Source: Gordonia lacunae
GTDB lineage: Bacteria; Actinomycetota; Actinomycetes; Mycobacteriales; Mycobacteriaceae
Direction: 5' to 3'
DNA length: 63,549 nt
Assembly: GCF_002149015.1 (NCBI RefSeq)
Contig: NZ_NGFO01000032.1
Span: 137-63,685 of the forward strand
In this document: positions 42,327 to 49,961 of the stretch, in pieces
Layout: every line of letters starts with the position of its first letter
Position numbering within the stretch: the first letter of the stretch is position 1
Notes under the pieces: generated by a model
Told to the model about the DNA's origin: nothing
What the model saw: the letters and a program-made list of their open reading frames with translations, nothing else
Database searches by the model: none
Translations under genes and position numbers: made by a program

Positions 42327-43373
42327 GTGCCGGACACCGTCGGAATCCCCACCCGCGTAGAAGAACTCACCCCGGATTGGCTGACCGCGTTCCTCGCTGT
42401 CAACGGACACGACGTCCGCATCGAGTCGGTCCGGACCGAGCCGGTCGGCACCGGACAGATGGCCGGGTCCTATCGACTGCATCTCGACCATCAGAACGGT
42501 GCGGCGTTGCCCGGCACCGTCATCGCGAAACTCGCCACCGGAACACCGGACCAACGCGAGTTCGGCTCCGGGGTGTTCCGCAACGAGGTGCGTTTCTACC
42601 GCGACCTCGCCCCCTCCTTCACGGTTCCGATCCCCGCCTGCTTCGCCACGACCATCTCCGACTCCGGTACCGAGTTCGTTCTCCTGTTGGAGGACATGGG
42701 CGCCGCGGTGCAGGGTGACCAGATCGCCGGTTGCACGCCCGCACAGGCCGAATCGATCGCCGTCGCGGCCGCGGGCCTGCATGCTCCCCGCTGGAACGAC
42801 CCGACCCTCCTGGCCGACATGCCGCTGCCCACCGACGCCGACCGGGAGGTGATGGATTCGATTCTCGCCCCGATGGCGGAGGTCTACCGCGAGCGCTTCT
42901 CCCCCGCCGGCCCGTCGTCGGCCGCGGTCGACTGGCTGGTCCGAGAGGCCGGCGACTGGCTGGTCGCCCCGCTGGACAACGCCGCCCTGATCCATGGGGA
43001 CCTCCGCGTCGACAACGTCTTGTTCGGACCCGCGGGAGAGGTCACGGTGATCGACTGGCAGACCATCACCACCGGTAACCCGCTGCGCGACATCGCTTTC
43101 CTCCTGAGCACCAGTCTGAGCACCGACGATCGGCGCCGACATGAGCGCGGCATCGTCGCCTCGTACCATCGGGCGCTGGTCACCGCGGGGGTCCGCGACT
43201 ACACGCTCGACGAATGCTGGAACGACTACGTCGGCAACCTCATCCAGGCCCCGTTGATCATCGTGTTCGGCTCGGCCGCCGCACAACCCACCGAGCGGGG
43301 CAACGCGATGTTCGATGCGATGCTGTCCCGCAGCGCGGCCGCGATCGACGATCTCACACCCGGAGGACTCTGA
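42327..43373 (+). CDS. APH-type phosphotransferase
   Basis: A 348-residue kinase-like protein of the aminoglycoside phosphotransferase/ecdysteroid-kinase-like superfamily. The catalytic loop is ALIHGDLRVDNVL and the metal Asp is in VTVIDWQTITTGNP; the N-lobe has FVLLLEDMGAAV as hinge. Actinobacteria carry many such genes beside acyl-CoA dehydrogenase and CoA ligase genes, with no agreed substrate. GTG 42327 is preferred over GTG 42321 because AAAGGG is 7 nt away. It is followed after 3 nt by the epimerase gene. Confidence 0.78.
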   Translation: MPDTVGIPTRVEELTPDWLTAFLAVNGHDVRIESVRTEPVGTGQMAGSYRLHLDHQNGAALPGTVIAKLATGTPDQREFGSGVFRNEVRFYRDLAPSFTVPIPACFATTISDSGTEFVLLLEDMGAAVQGDQIAGCTPAQAESIAVAAAGLHAPRWNDPTLLADMPLPTDADREVMDSILAPMAEVYRERFSPAGPSSAAVDWLVREAGDWLVAPLDNAALIHGDLRVDNVLFGPAGEVTVIDWQTITTGNPLRDIAFLLSTSLSTDDRRRHERGIVASYHRALVTAGVRDYTLDECWNDYVGNLIQAPLIIVFGSAAAQPTERGNAMFDAMLSRSAAAIDDLTPGGL

Positions 43374-43376
43374 CTC

Positions 43377-44372
43377 GTGCCGTCACTCGTCATCGGCGGC
43401 AACGGGTTCCTCGGTTCCCGCCTCGTTCGACAACTCGTCGAGTCGGGTGAGGACGTCCGGGTACTGACCCGGCCGACGAGTGACCTCCGTACCCTGACCG
43501 GACTCGATGTCGACCACCTGACGGGCGACCTCTTCGATGCCGACGCGGTGACGCACGCGATGACCGGATGCGACGTGGTGTTTCACTGTGCCGTCGACAC
43601 CCGCGCGTGGCTGCGCGATCCCGCACCGCTCTACCGGACGAATGTCGAGGCCCTGCGTTCGGTGCTCGACGTCGCGGCTCGGATGCCCCTGCGGAAGTTC
43701 GTGTTCACCAGCACCGCGGCCACCATCGGGCGAGTGGACGGCAGACGGGCGACCGAAGACGACGAGTTCAACTGGGCCGCGCAGGCTCCCGCGTATGTGC
43801 AGAGCCGCGTGGCCGCCGAAGACCTGGTGATGAGTCGAGCGCAGGACGGCGCGGTGCCCGCGCTCGCGATGTGCGTCGCCAACACCTACGGTCCGGGCGA
43901 CTGGCAACCCACCCCGCACGGCGCATTCGTCGCGGGCGCGGCACTGGGCAGGTTGCCGTTCACGATTCGTGGGTGTCGTGCCGAGTCGGTGGGCATCGAC
44001 GACGCCGCGCATGCGCTACTACTCGCCGCGACCCGCGGCGAGGTCGGCGAACGCTACATCGTCGCCGAGCGATCCATCGACATCGGCGAGATCGTGTCCA
44101 TCGCCGCCGCGATCGCGCATCGGCAGCCTCCCCGTCTGGTCCTCAACCGCGCCGCGCTGTACGCCTTCGGCGCGGTGGGTTCCGCGCGGGCCGCGCTGAC
44201 CCGAAAGCCGGTGCAGTTGACGATCCCGTCGGTCCGGTTGATGCACTTCATGTCCGAGATGGACCACGGCAAGGCCGAACGCGATCTCGGATGGCATCCG
44301 CGCCCGGTGACCGAGGCCATCGCCGACGGTGCCCGCTTCTGGCTCGAGCGCCGCGCCGCGCGCCGCCCCTGA
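43377..44372 (+). CDS. NAD-dependent epimerase/3-beta-HSD-like reductase
   Basis: A 331-residue extended SDR. It has the cofactor motif VIGGNGFLGSRLVRQLVESG at the N-terminus, VVFHCAVDT, FVFTSTAATIG, and Tyr140 in APAYVQSRVAAEDLV. The expected YxxxK has Arg144 in place of Lys, which is unusual. The C-terminal helix region (DLGWHPRPVTEAI) is typical of dihydroflavonol-reductase/3-beta-hydroxysteroid-dehydrogenase-like proteins. GTG start right after the phosphotransferase stop, so the two genes are co-transcribed. A sterol or sugar substrate is possible. Confidence 0.82.
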   Translation: MPSLVIGGNGFLGSRLVRQLVESGEDVRVLTRPTSDLRTLTGLDVDHLTGDLFDADAVTHAMTGCDVVFHCAVDTRAWLRDPAPLYRTNVEALRSVLDVAARMPLRKFVFTSTAATIGRVDGRRATEDDEFNWAAQAPAYVQSRVAAEDLVMSRAQDGAVPALAMCVANTYGPGDWQPTPHGAFVAGAALGRLPFTIRGCRAESVGIDDAAHALLLAATRGEVGERYIVAERSIDIGEIVSIAAAIAHRQPPRLVLNRAALYAFGAVGSARAALTRKPVQLTIPSVRLMHFMSEMDHGKAERDLGWHPRPVTEAIADGARFWLERRAARRP

Positions 44373-44425
44373 TCCGAACGAGCCGCAAAACCCCTGCTCC
44401 CTGATCCGAAAGAACCGGATAGCCC

Positions 44426-44537
44426 CTGCTCCCTGAGCAGCGCCCGGAGCCTGCGGAGGGCGCGTCACGAAGGGTCTTGGCGAGACGAGCTTGCGAGACC
44501 CTTCGTGACGCTCGCAAGCTCGCTCCTCAGGGAGCAG
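44426..44537. repeat. Nested REP-like palindrome
   Basis: Outer arms CTGCTCCCTGAG (44426-44437) and CTCAGGGAGCAG (44526-44537) enclose an inner perfect 16-bp stem (44462-44477 with 44496-44511, core ACGAAGGGTCT). It sits in the 440-nt gap between two convergent genes. Same word family as the element at 1-90. No gene was found in this gap (44373-44812). Confidence 0.8.
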
Positions 44538-44590
44538 TGAATGTGGTCGCGCACCGAGCACGACGGTTGTTCCGTAGTCCACGACGGCCA

Positions 44591-44700
44591 CCGGGCCGAG
44601 CAAGCGACGTAGGAGCGCGTCGAGGTCGACGAGCCACGAAGGGCCTGGTGAGTTACCTTGCGAGACCCTTCGTGGCTCGCTTCGCTCGCACCTCAGGGAA
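44591..44700. repeat. Dispersed repeat, copy A (110 bp)
   Basis: Starts CCGGGCCGAGCAAGCGACG, contains GGAGCGCGTCGAGGTCGACG and GGGCCTGGTGAG, and ends CTTCGCTCGCACCTCAGGGA. Two further copies lie at 62707-62817 and 63070-63174. The second half folds against AGCCACGAAGGG in its middle. Confidence 0.85.
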
Positions 44701-44776
44701 CAAGGATCCGGTCGCTTCGCTCGCACCTCAGGGAACAAGGATCCGGTCGCTTCGCTCGCACCTCAGGGAACAAGGA
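44678..44776. repeat. 35-bp tandem repeat, 2.8 units
   Basis: Units of 35 bp (44678-44712, 44713-44747 and a partial third to 44776), each CGCTTCGCTCGCACCTCAGG plus GAACAAGGATCCGGT. The units are identical to each other, so the expansion is recent. It grows out of the end of the dispersed repeat before it. Confidence 0.9.
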
Positions 44777-44812
44777 TTTGGCCACTCACACTCGTGGGCG
44801 GGTCCTCTCGGA

Positions 44813-45721
44813 TCAGGGAGCAGAGGGCCCGGCGAGGATGCCGGCAAGTTCATCCAGGCTGTAGGGCGAGGTGTCCTTGTGGTCGCGGTAGGCGACGAAC
44901 CCCGCCTGTTGCGACTCGAACCGGCCGATGAAACCACCAGCAGCGCTGAAGATCTCGCCGGTGATGTGCTCGGCCGCGTCGCCGGCCAGGAACACGTACA
45001 GCGGGGCGACGTACTCGGGTGGGGCGGGATCGAGTGCCGCGTCGCGCGTGAGGTCGTCGAGAATCCCGCGACGGTGCAGTCCTTCGATGTGGGCGACGTA
45101 GTCGTCACCCGAGGACAATCGCGACTTCGCGCCGGGCATCACCACGTTGACGCGTACCCGGTGATCCCGGAGGTCGGCGGCTGCGGCGAGAGCGAGCGCG
45201 TTGACGCCACCCTTGGCGGCCGGATACCCACTGCCACCGAACATTCCGAGCGACGCTGCCGAGCCGGTCAGGACGACCGACCCCGACCCCTGTTCGACGA
45301 ACACCCTTCCCGCGGCCTGAAGGAGGTGGAAGGCGCTCATCAGGTGTGCGTCGACCTGGGCGCGGAACTCCTCCGCGGAGATCGTCAGGACCGTCGAACC
45401 GGGTGGTTCGGCGATGCCGGCGCAGTTGATGGCGATGTCGAGGGCACCGAATTCCGCCAGAGCGGTCTCGACCATGGTCTGCGCCACCCCGTCGTCGCCC
45501 GCGGAGCCGGGCACGCCCACGGCATAACCCCCGCCCCCGCGGATCTCGGCGACCGTGTCGGCGACGGCGTGTGGATCGCGCCCGTTGACGACGACCGAGA
45601 CCCCCTGGCCCGACAGCGCGTACGAGACGGCGAGACCGATACCCCGGGTCGCCCCGGCGACCACGGCGACCCGACCCCCGAGTCCCGCGCTGCCGGGTGA
45701 CCAGCCGTCGCCGGAGCTCAC
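44813..45721 (-). CDS. Short-chain dehydrogenase/reductase in the CYP51 operon
   Basis: A 302-residue SDR: VAVVAGATRGIGLAVSYALS (cofactor), DIAINCAGIAEPPG, and the catalytic YPAAK. About 55 residues follow the Rossmann core (VYVFLAGDAAEHITGEIFSA-like, then the FESQQAGFVAYRDHKDTSPY tail). The GTG at 45721 overlaps the preceding stop as GTGA; the frame stays open upstream over that gene but is not coding. It is the last gene of the leftward CYP51 operon. The substrate is unknown, possibly a sterol or fatty alcohol. Confidence 0.83.
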   Translation of the reverse strand: MSSGDGWSPGSAGLGGRVAVVAGATRGIGLAVSYALSGQGVSVVVNGRDPHAVADTVAEIRGGGGYAVGVPGSAGDDGVAQTMVETALAEFGALDIAINCAGIAEPPGSTVLTISAEEFRAQVDAHLMSAFHLLQAAGRVFVEQGSGSVVLTGSAASLGMFGGSGYPAAKGGVNALALAAAADLRDHRVRVNVVMPGAKSRLSSGDDYVAHIEGLHRRGILDDLTRDAALDPAPPEYVAPLYVFLAGDAAEHITGEIFSAAGGFIGRFESQQAGFVAYRDHKDTSPYSLDELAGILAGPSAP

Positions 45722-46986
45722 GCCGAGCTGCCCACCGGCGTTATCGGGATCGACCGGCCGCGGTCGACGAATTCGAAACTCGCACCCCCGCTGAAGCGCG
45801 CGACGGCCACCTCGCCGTACTCCTTCTGCGGGTTGTCCGCCTTGATGATCCGGACGACGAGATCGCCGTCGGCCTCGGTCGCATCCGCGACCACGAGGTA
45901 TGGATCGACAGCAGTGGCGGCAGCCTGCAGCGGCTCGACGTGGTCGGCGTCGAGGATCGACGTCCAGCCGCCATCGGCCATCGCCTCGGATTCCCGGGGG
46001 ATGCGGACGACGACCGTGTCCTCGTCGGCCTCGGCGGTCAGTCCCGTGTACTGGGCCGGACCGAAGCACGGGTGCAGAGCGAGCACCTGCGCGAGTCCGG
46101 CGGCGTCGGTGGACACGCCGAGCGCGGCCCGAATCCGGTCGGCGGCGAGTCCGGCGATGCCGGTCAGCTGCTTGCGGAAGATCTCGATGGCCTGCGCTTC
46201 GCTCTCGGCGTACCGGCGCACACTGACGAGAAAGCCCAGTGACAGCAATTGGTGTTGCAGTGCAACCTCTTCGGCGACTCGCACCAGAGCCGACGTCGAC
46301 CACTCCGCGAACTGCAGGTCCTCGACGAGCGGACCGCGGTAGTCGACCCAGCCGTCGGTCTCGGTGGTGTCGATGGCCGACAGGACGAGTTGCCCCGCCC
46401 GGGTCTCGAACATGTCCACCGAATCGGGCGGCAGCGGCAACTCGTCCCGATCCGGTTCGATCGTGACCGTCCACTCACAGTGCGGCGTGCGATCGGCGGG
46501 TCGGCGCGGCGGCCGGTGCACCGGACGGATCCGTGCTCGCCGATTGGTCGCGATGGCCGTCGCGTCGAAGGTGGGGTCCTCGATGTCGTGACACATGGTG
46601 GTCACGTAGTCGTCGCCGAGAGGTTCGACGTCGAGCAACGCGCCGCAGTGATCGAGCACGAACGATCCGTGGTACGCGTCGTCGATGCGGTACCGGAAGT
46701 CCATGAACTGCGGAGGCGCACCGATGTCGAGCTGCAGACACTTGAACATGTCCTCGACGCCGTCGCCGTCGATACCGAGGGCGGTGCGCATGCGATGGGT
46801 GTAGACCGGGCTGGCCGCCATCCACTCCTCGATGGCGACCTTGCCCATCACGTCCCGGCCGAATGCACTGATGAGGTGCGCCATCCCGCTGCGGTCGATC
46901 ATCTGGCCCGACAGCAGCAGTTCCGGTACGAGCACGGCGAGCTGATCCTGACTCAGACCTTGGTAGGTCGGGGCTGTGGAAGTCAT
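45718..46986 (-). CDS. Conserved protein of unknown function in the CYP51 operon
   Basis: A 422-residue cytoplasmic protein with no recognised domain. A cluster of His and Cys residues may bind metal: AYHG (His106), LDHCGALLDVEP (His113, Cys114), TTMCHDIEDPTFDATA (Cys132, His133), PVHRPPRRP (His157) and PHCEWTV (His169, Cys170). The C-terminal half is acidic and appears mixed alpha/beta. It lies 6 nt after the NTF2-like gene and overlaps the next SDR (GTGA), so it belongs to the CYP51 operon. It could be a hydrolase, a lyase or a partner protein; no claim is made. Confidence 0.72.
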   Translation of the reverse strand: MTSTAPTYQGLSQDQLAVLVPELLLSGQMIDRSGMAHLISAFGRDVMGKVAIEEWMAASPVYTHRMRTALGIDGDGVEDMFKCLQLDIGAPPQFMDFRYRIDDAYHGSFVLDHCGALLDVEPLGDDYVTTMCHDIEDPTFDATAIATNRRARIRPVHRPPRRPADRTPHCEWTVTIEPDRDELPLPPDSVDMFETRAGQLVLSAIDTTETDGWVDYRGPLVEDLQFAEWSTSALVRVAEEVALQHQLLSLGFLVSVRRYAESEAQAIEIFRKQLTGIAGLAADRIRAALGVSTDAAGLAQVLALHPCFGPAQYTGLTAEADEDTVVVRIPRESEAMADGGWTSILDADHVEPLQAAATAVDPYLVVADATEADGDLVVRIIKADNPQKEYGEVAVARFSGGASFEFVDRGRSIPITPVGSSA

Positions 46987-46992
46987 GTCAGC

Positions 46993-47538
46993 TCACCAGA
47001 ACGCGACCGGGGCCTTGCCGAAGTCGTACCACCCCGGCAGGTTTCCGGGCGCCGACTTCTCCACTCGCTTCAGCATCGGCTCGCTCATCGCGTTGTTCTT
47101 CATCATCTCGATGAACAACGCGGAGACGTTCCCGTAGTCGAAGAAGTCACGCTGCCAGCGGAACTGGAAGTTGCCGCCGTACTTGAACCAGCTGCCCTGG
47201 ATGCCTTCGAGTGCGTAATGGCTGCCGTCCTCGCGGGTGCCCTCGTAGATCTGCTTCCACAGTCCGATCATGTCGCCGGTCCGGTCATCGATGACCCAGG
47301 CCTGATAGGGATACTCCCACCCCTGCAGACCTTCCATCTCCTGGCCGAGGGCGAGCTCGCGGATCTCCTCGCGACCCACGGCCATGAAGTCCTTGTTGGG
47401 GCCGTAGTTCCACCCGTAGGTGGCGTCCTCGGTGTAGAAATCGGCCAGGGGCTTCCAGTCCCCCGCCTTCTCGGCCTCGATGTTGGCGGCGAGCCACCGC
47501 TCCTTCATCTCGTCGAGTTCGGCACGGTCAAAAGACAT
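46993..47538 (-). CDS. NTF2-like (SnoaL) protein, Rv0762c-like
   Basis: A 181-residue protein of the nuclear-transport-factor-2/SnoaL cone fold. Recognisable pieces: WLAANIEAEKAGDWKPLADF, YTEDATYGWNYGPNKDFMAV, YPYQAWVIDDRTGDMIGLWK and GGNFQFRWQRDFFDYGNVSA. ATG 47538 is chosen because AAGGTGG lies 7 nt upstream; an ATG 15 nt before is the Shine-Dalgarno-bearing codon run itself. It corresponds in position to Rv0762c beside the M. tuberculosis CYP51 ferredoxin. Members include isomerases and cyclases acting on polycyclic substrates; its reaction is not known. Confidence 0.82.
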   Translation of the reverse strand: MSFDRAELDEMKERWLAANIEAEKAGDWKPLADFYTEDATYGWNYGPNKDFMAVGREEIRELALGQEMEGLQGWEYPYQAWVIDDRTGDMIGLWKQIYEGTREDGSHYALEGIQGSWFKYGGNFQFRWQRDFFDYGNVSALFIEMMKNNAMSEPMLKRVEKSAPGNLPGWYDFGKAPVAFW

Positions 47539-47593
47539 GTGATCCACCTTCATTCGATCGTTCAGGTCGTGCGTGGGCAGTGCGAACGGGAAC

Positions 47594-47785
47594 TCAGCCC
47601 TCGATGATCCGGAGGGCTTGGGTCGGGCAGTAGTGCACGCCGGCCTCGACCTCGGCGCGCTGGGATTCGTCGGGGGTCGCGTCGAGGATCTCCACATGGT
47701 CGGTGTGCGCGGCGAAGACCTCGGGTGCCTCGAGCTCACACATCCCATGCCCCTGGCAGAGGTCCAGGTCCACCTCGACGCGCAT
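47594..47785 (-). CDS. CYP51-associated 3Fe-4S ferredoxin
   Basis: A 63-residue ferredoxin that donates electrons to the neighbouring P450. The cluster motif is C10-x2-His13-x2-C16 ... C53-Pro (DLCQGHGMCELE and HYCPTQAL). The central position is His where many ferredoxins have Cys or Gly, as in other mycobacterial P450 ferredoxins of the CxxHxxC(x)nCP type. The ATG overlaps the CYP51 stop (TGATG). It matches Rv0763c. Confidence 0.92.
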   Translation of the reverse strand: MRVEVDLDLCQGHGMCELEAPEVFAAHTDHVEILDATPDESQRAEVEAGVHYCPTQALRIIEG

Positions 47786-49152
47786 CACGCGTCCTGACGC
47801 TTGCGGTAGGCGACGCGGCAGGGCTGCTGCAATTGGACGACCATCTTGGAATGGTCGTTGCGGTAGCTCTCCGGGGGCTGGAGCATCTCGAACTCGTAGT
47901 TCTGGAAGAGCACCGAGAAGATCGCCTTCAGCTGCATGATGGCGAATTGCGCACCGACGCAACGGTGGCGACCGGCGCCGAAGGGGATCCAGGTCCACCG
48001 GTTGACCAGGTCTTCCTGTCGCGGCTTGTCGTAGCGGTCCGGGTCGAAGCTGTCCGCCTCCGGGAAGTCCTCGGGAAGCCGGTTGGAGATCGCCGGCGAG
48101 ACGGCGATCGACTGCCCGGCCTTGACCTCGAAGTCCTCGACGTGGAAGTCGTTCTGCACCACCCGCATGAGGATGATGAGCGGGGGGTGCAGCCGCAGCG
48201 CTTCTTTGAGGGCGTTCTCGAGCTGCGGCATCTGGCGGGTGTGCGCGAAGGAGTACTCCGGACGCTCACCGGGCGGGGTCTCGCCGTAGATCTCGTCGAG
48301 CTCGTCGTACACGCGCCTCATGTAGTCAGGGTTGCGCAACAGTTCGATGAGGGTCCACGCGGCGGTGCCCGATGTCGTGTGGTGGCCCGCGAACATCATC
48401 GAGATGAACATGCCGGTGATGGTGTTGGCGTCGAAGCCGACCTGGACGAGGACGTCCATCAGGTCGCGGTCTTCCTTGTCCTCGGTCGGGTTCGCGATCC
48501 GCTCGTCCATCACGCCCTGGATGAACTCGACGAGTTCGGCCCGGGCCTCGTCGCGTTTGCGGAAGCTCTCGATGTCGGCCTTGTAGTCCACGTAGGCGAT
48601 CGGGTCGGTGCCCTTCTCCAGGTCGTGGAAGAGGTGGGCGATGTGTCCGCTGAGTCGCTCCCGGAACTTCCGTCCGATGAGGCACGACGACGAGGTGTAG
48701 AGGGTCAGCTCGGCGAAGAAGTCGAGGAGATCGATCTCCCCCTCGTCCCCCCAGTCGGCGATGATCCGCTCGACCTCGTTGGGGATGGTCACCGCATGCT
48801 GCTTCATGTGTGCGCCCTTGAGCGCCGAGTTGTGGATCGCCTTCGACCGCTCCTCGGGACTCGTGTCGAACACGACGCCCTCACCGAACACCGGTGTCAT
48901 GAACGGGTATGCGGCCGCCTGGTCCAGATCCTCTTCGGGCGCGCGGAAGAACTCCTCGCTCGCCGCCGATCCCGAGACGAGCACCACCTCACGGTCGGCG
49001 AGCTGGAACATGCCGACGTCACCGCATTCCTCGCGGACGCGCCAGAACAGCGAGATCGGGTCGGTGGCGAGTTCGTCGAGGTGTCCGTGTTCGCCCTCGC
49101 CACCCGAGACGCGATTCGGTTGTTTCAGGCCTGATTCGGTGATGGCGGTCAT
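47785..49152 (-). CDS. cyp51: CYP51, sterol 14-alpha-demethylase
   Basis: A 455-residue cytochrome P450 closely resembling M. tuberculosis CYP51B1 along its length. CYP51 signatures: the B-C region AYPFMTPVFGEGVVFD (residues 81-96) and the I-helix FAGHHTTSGTA (Thr259/260). Also EALR (Glu317-Arg320), the PERF-like region ending PRQEDL, and the haem-binding FGAGRHRCVG with Cys398. It removes the 14-alpha-methyl group from sterols. The ATG overlaps the SDR stop (ATGA), and the ferredoxin gene follows at once, giving a redox pair. The natural substrate in bacteria that make no sterols is unclear. Confidence 0.96.
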   Translation of the reverse strand: MTAITESGLKQPNRVSGGEGEHGHLDELATDPISLFWRVREECGDVGMFQLADREVVLVSGSAASEEFFRAPEEDLDQAAAYPFMTPVFGEGVVFDTSPEERSKAIHNSALKGAHMKQHAVTIPNEVERIIADWGDEGEIDLLDFFAELTLYTSSSCLIGRKFRERLSGHIAHLFHDLEKGTDPIAYVDYKADIESFRKRDEARAELVEFIQGVMDERIANPTEDKEDRDLMDVLVQVGFDANTITGMFISMMFAGHHTTSGTAAWTLIELLRNPDYMRRVYDELDEIYGETPPGERPEYSFAHTRQMPQLENALKEALRLHPPLIILMRVVQNDFHVEDFEVKAGQSIAVSPAISNRLPEDFPEADSFDPDRYDKPRQEDLVNRWTWIPFGAGRHRCVGAQFAIMQLKAIFSVLFQNYEFEMLQPPESYRNDHSKMVVQLQQPCRVAYRKRQDA

Positions 49153-49961
49153 CCATCCGTCCCCTTCTCCTGTACTGCCTGTCGTTTCTTGTCGCTGACT
49201 GCGCCTTCGGCCTCCACCTCGACCGACCGCATGTGCGCTCCGCGCGGCATGGTCACCATGGCCGCGACGGCCTGCGCGATGTGTTCGGGCGAGAGGAAAT
49301 TGCCGTGGCGGGCCAGACCGTGTGTGATCCAGTCGTTGAGCATGTTCTCGGTCGTCTTCGGATCGAGGTTCATCCCCATGCCGGTGAGGGTCTGTCCGGG
49401 ACGGACGACCCCGGCCCGCACACCGGTTCCCTCGAGTTCGAGTTGGATGGTCGCGACCAGCCCGTCGATGCCGGACTTCGCGGCGACGTAGGCCGACGAC
49501 CACGGCCGGGGGTGGATGGCGACGTCGGACCCGATGAACACGAAATCGCCTCGGGCACGGTCGATCATGCCACCGATCACCGCACGGTAGATCCGATAGG
49601 CGCCGGTGAGATGGATGTTGATCTGATCCGCGAAGTGGTCGGTGCCGGTCTCGTAGGAGAGCCCCACCGCGAGGTCACCGGCGCCGGCGACCACGATCTC
49701 CAGCGGCCCCAGGGCGGCCTCGGCCTTCGCCACGCACTCGAGCACCGACTGCTCGTCGGTGACGTCGAGCGGCACTGCCACGGCCTCGCCTCCGGCAGCG
49801 GTGATCTTGTCGGCCAGTTCCTGCAACTTTTCCACCCGGCGGGCGGCAAGGGCGACGGGATGACCGGCGGCGGACAGGAATTCGGCGGTGGCTGCACCGA
49901 TGCCCGACGATGCGCCCGCGACGAGGACCGGTCGGCGCTCGGGATGGGGTCGAAAAGCCAT
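49149..49961 (-). CDS. SDR between CYP123 and CYP51 (Rv0765c-like)
   Basis: A 270-residue SDR with cofactor motif VLVAGASSGIGAATAEFLSA, a divergent VVAGAG in place of NNAG, and the catalytic YVAAK. RPGQTLTGMG lies after the active site. Its start overlaps the CYP123 stop (TGATG) and its stop overlaps the CYP51 start (ATGA), so translation of the three is coupled. It corresponds to Rv0765c. Perhaps it acts on a steroid alcohol produced by one of the P450s (inference). Confidence 0.87.
   Translation of the reverse strand: MAFRPHPERRPVLVAGASSGIGAATAEFLSAAGHPVALAARRVEKLQELADKITAAGGEAVAVPLDVTDEQSVLECVAKAEAALGPLEIVVAGAGDLAVGLSYETGTDHFADQINIHLTGAYRIYRAVIGGMIDRARGDFVFIGSDVAIHPRPWSSAYVAAKSGIDGLVATIQLELEGTGVRAGVVRPGQTLTGMGMNLDPKTTENMLNDWITHGLARHGNFLSPEHIAQAVAAMVTMPRGAHMRSVEVEAEGAVSDKKRQAVQEKGTDG

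Noticed and set aside
42072..43286. A 5' extension of the second mycofactocin-type SDR to about 43286
   Set aside because: It would be antisense to the phosphotransferase gene; GTG 42071 has a ribosome site and gives a normal SDR N-terminus.
44678..44776. CRISPR-like array
   Set aside because: Units are contiguous 35-bp tandems without spacers, and no cas genes are present.
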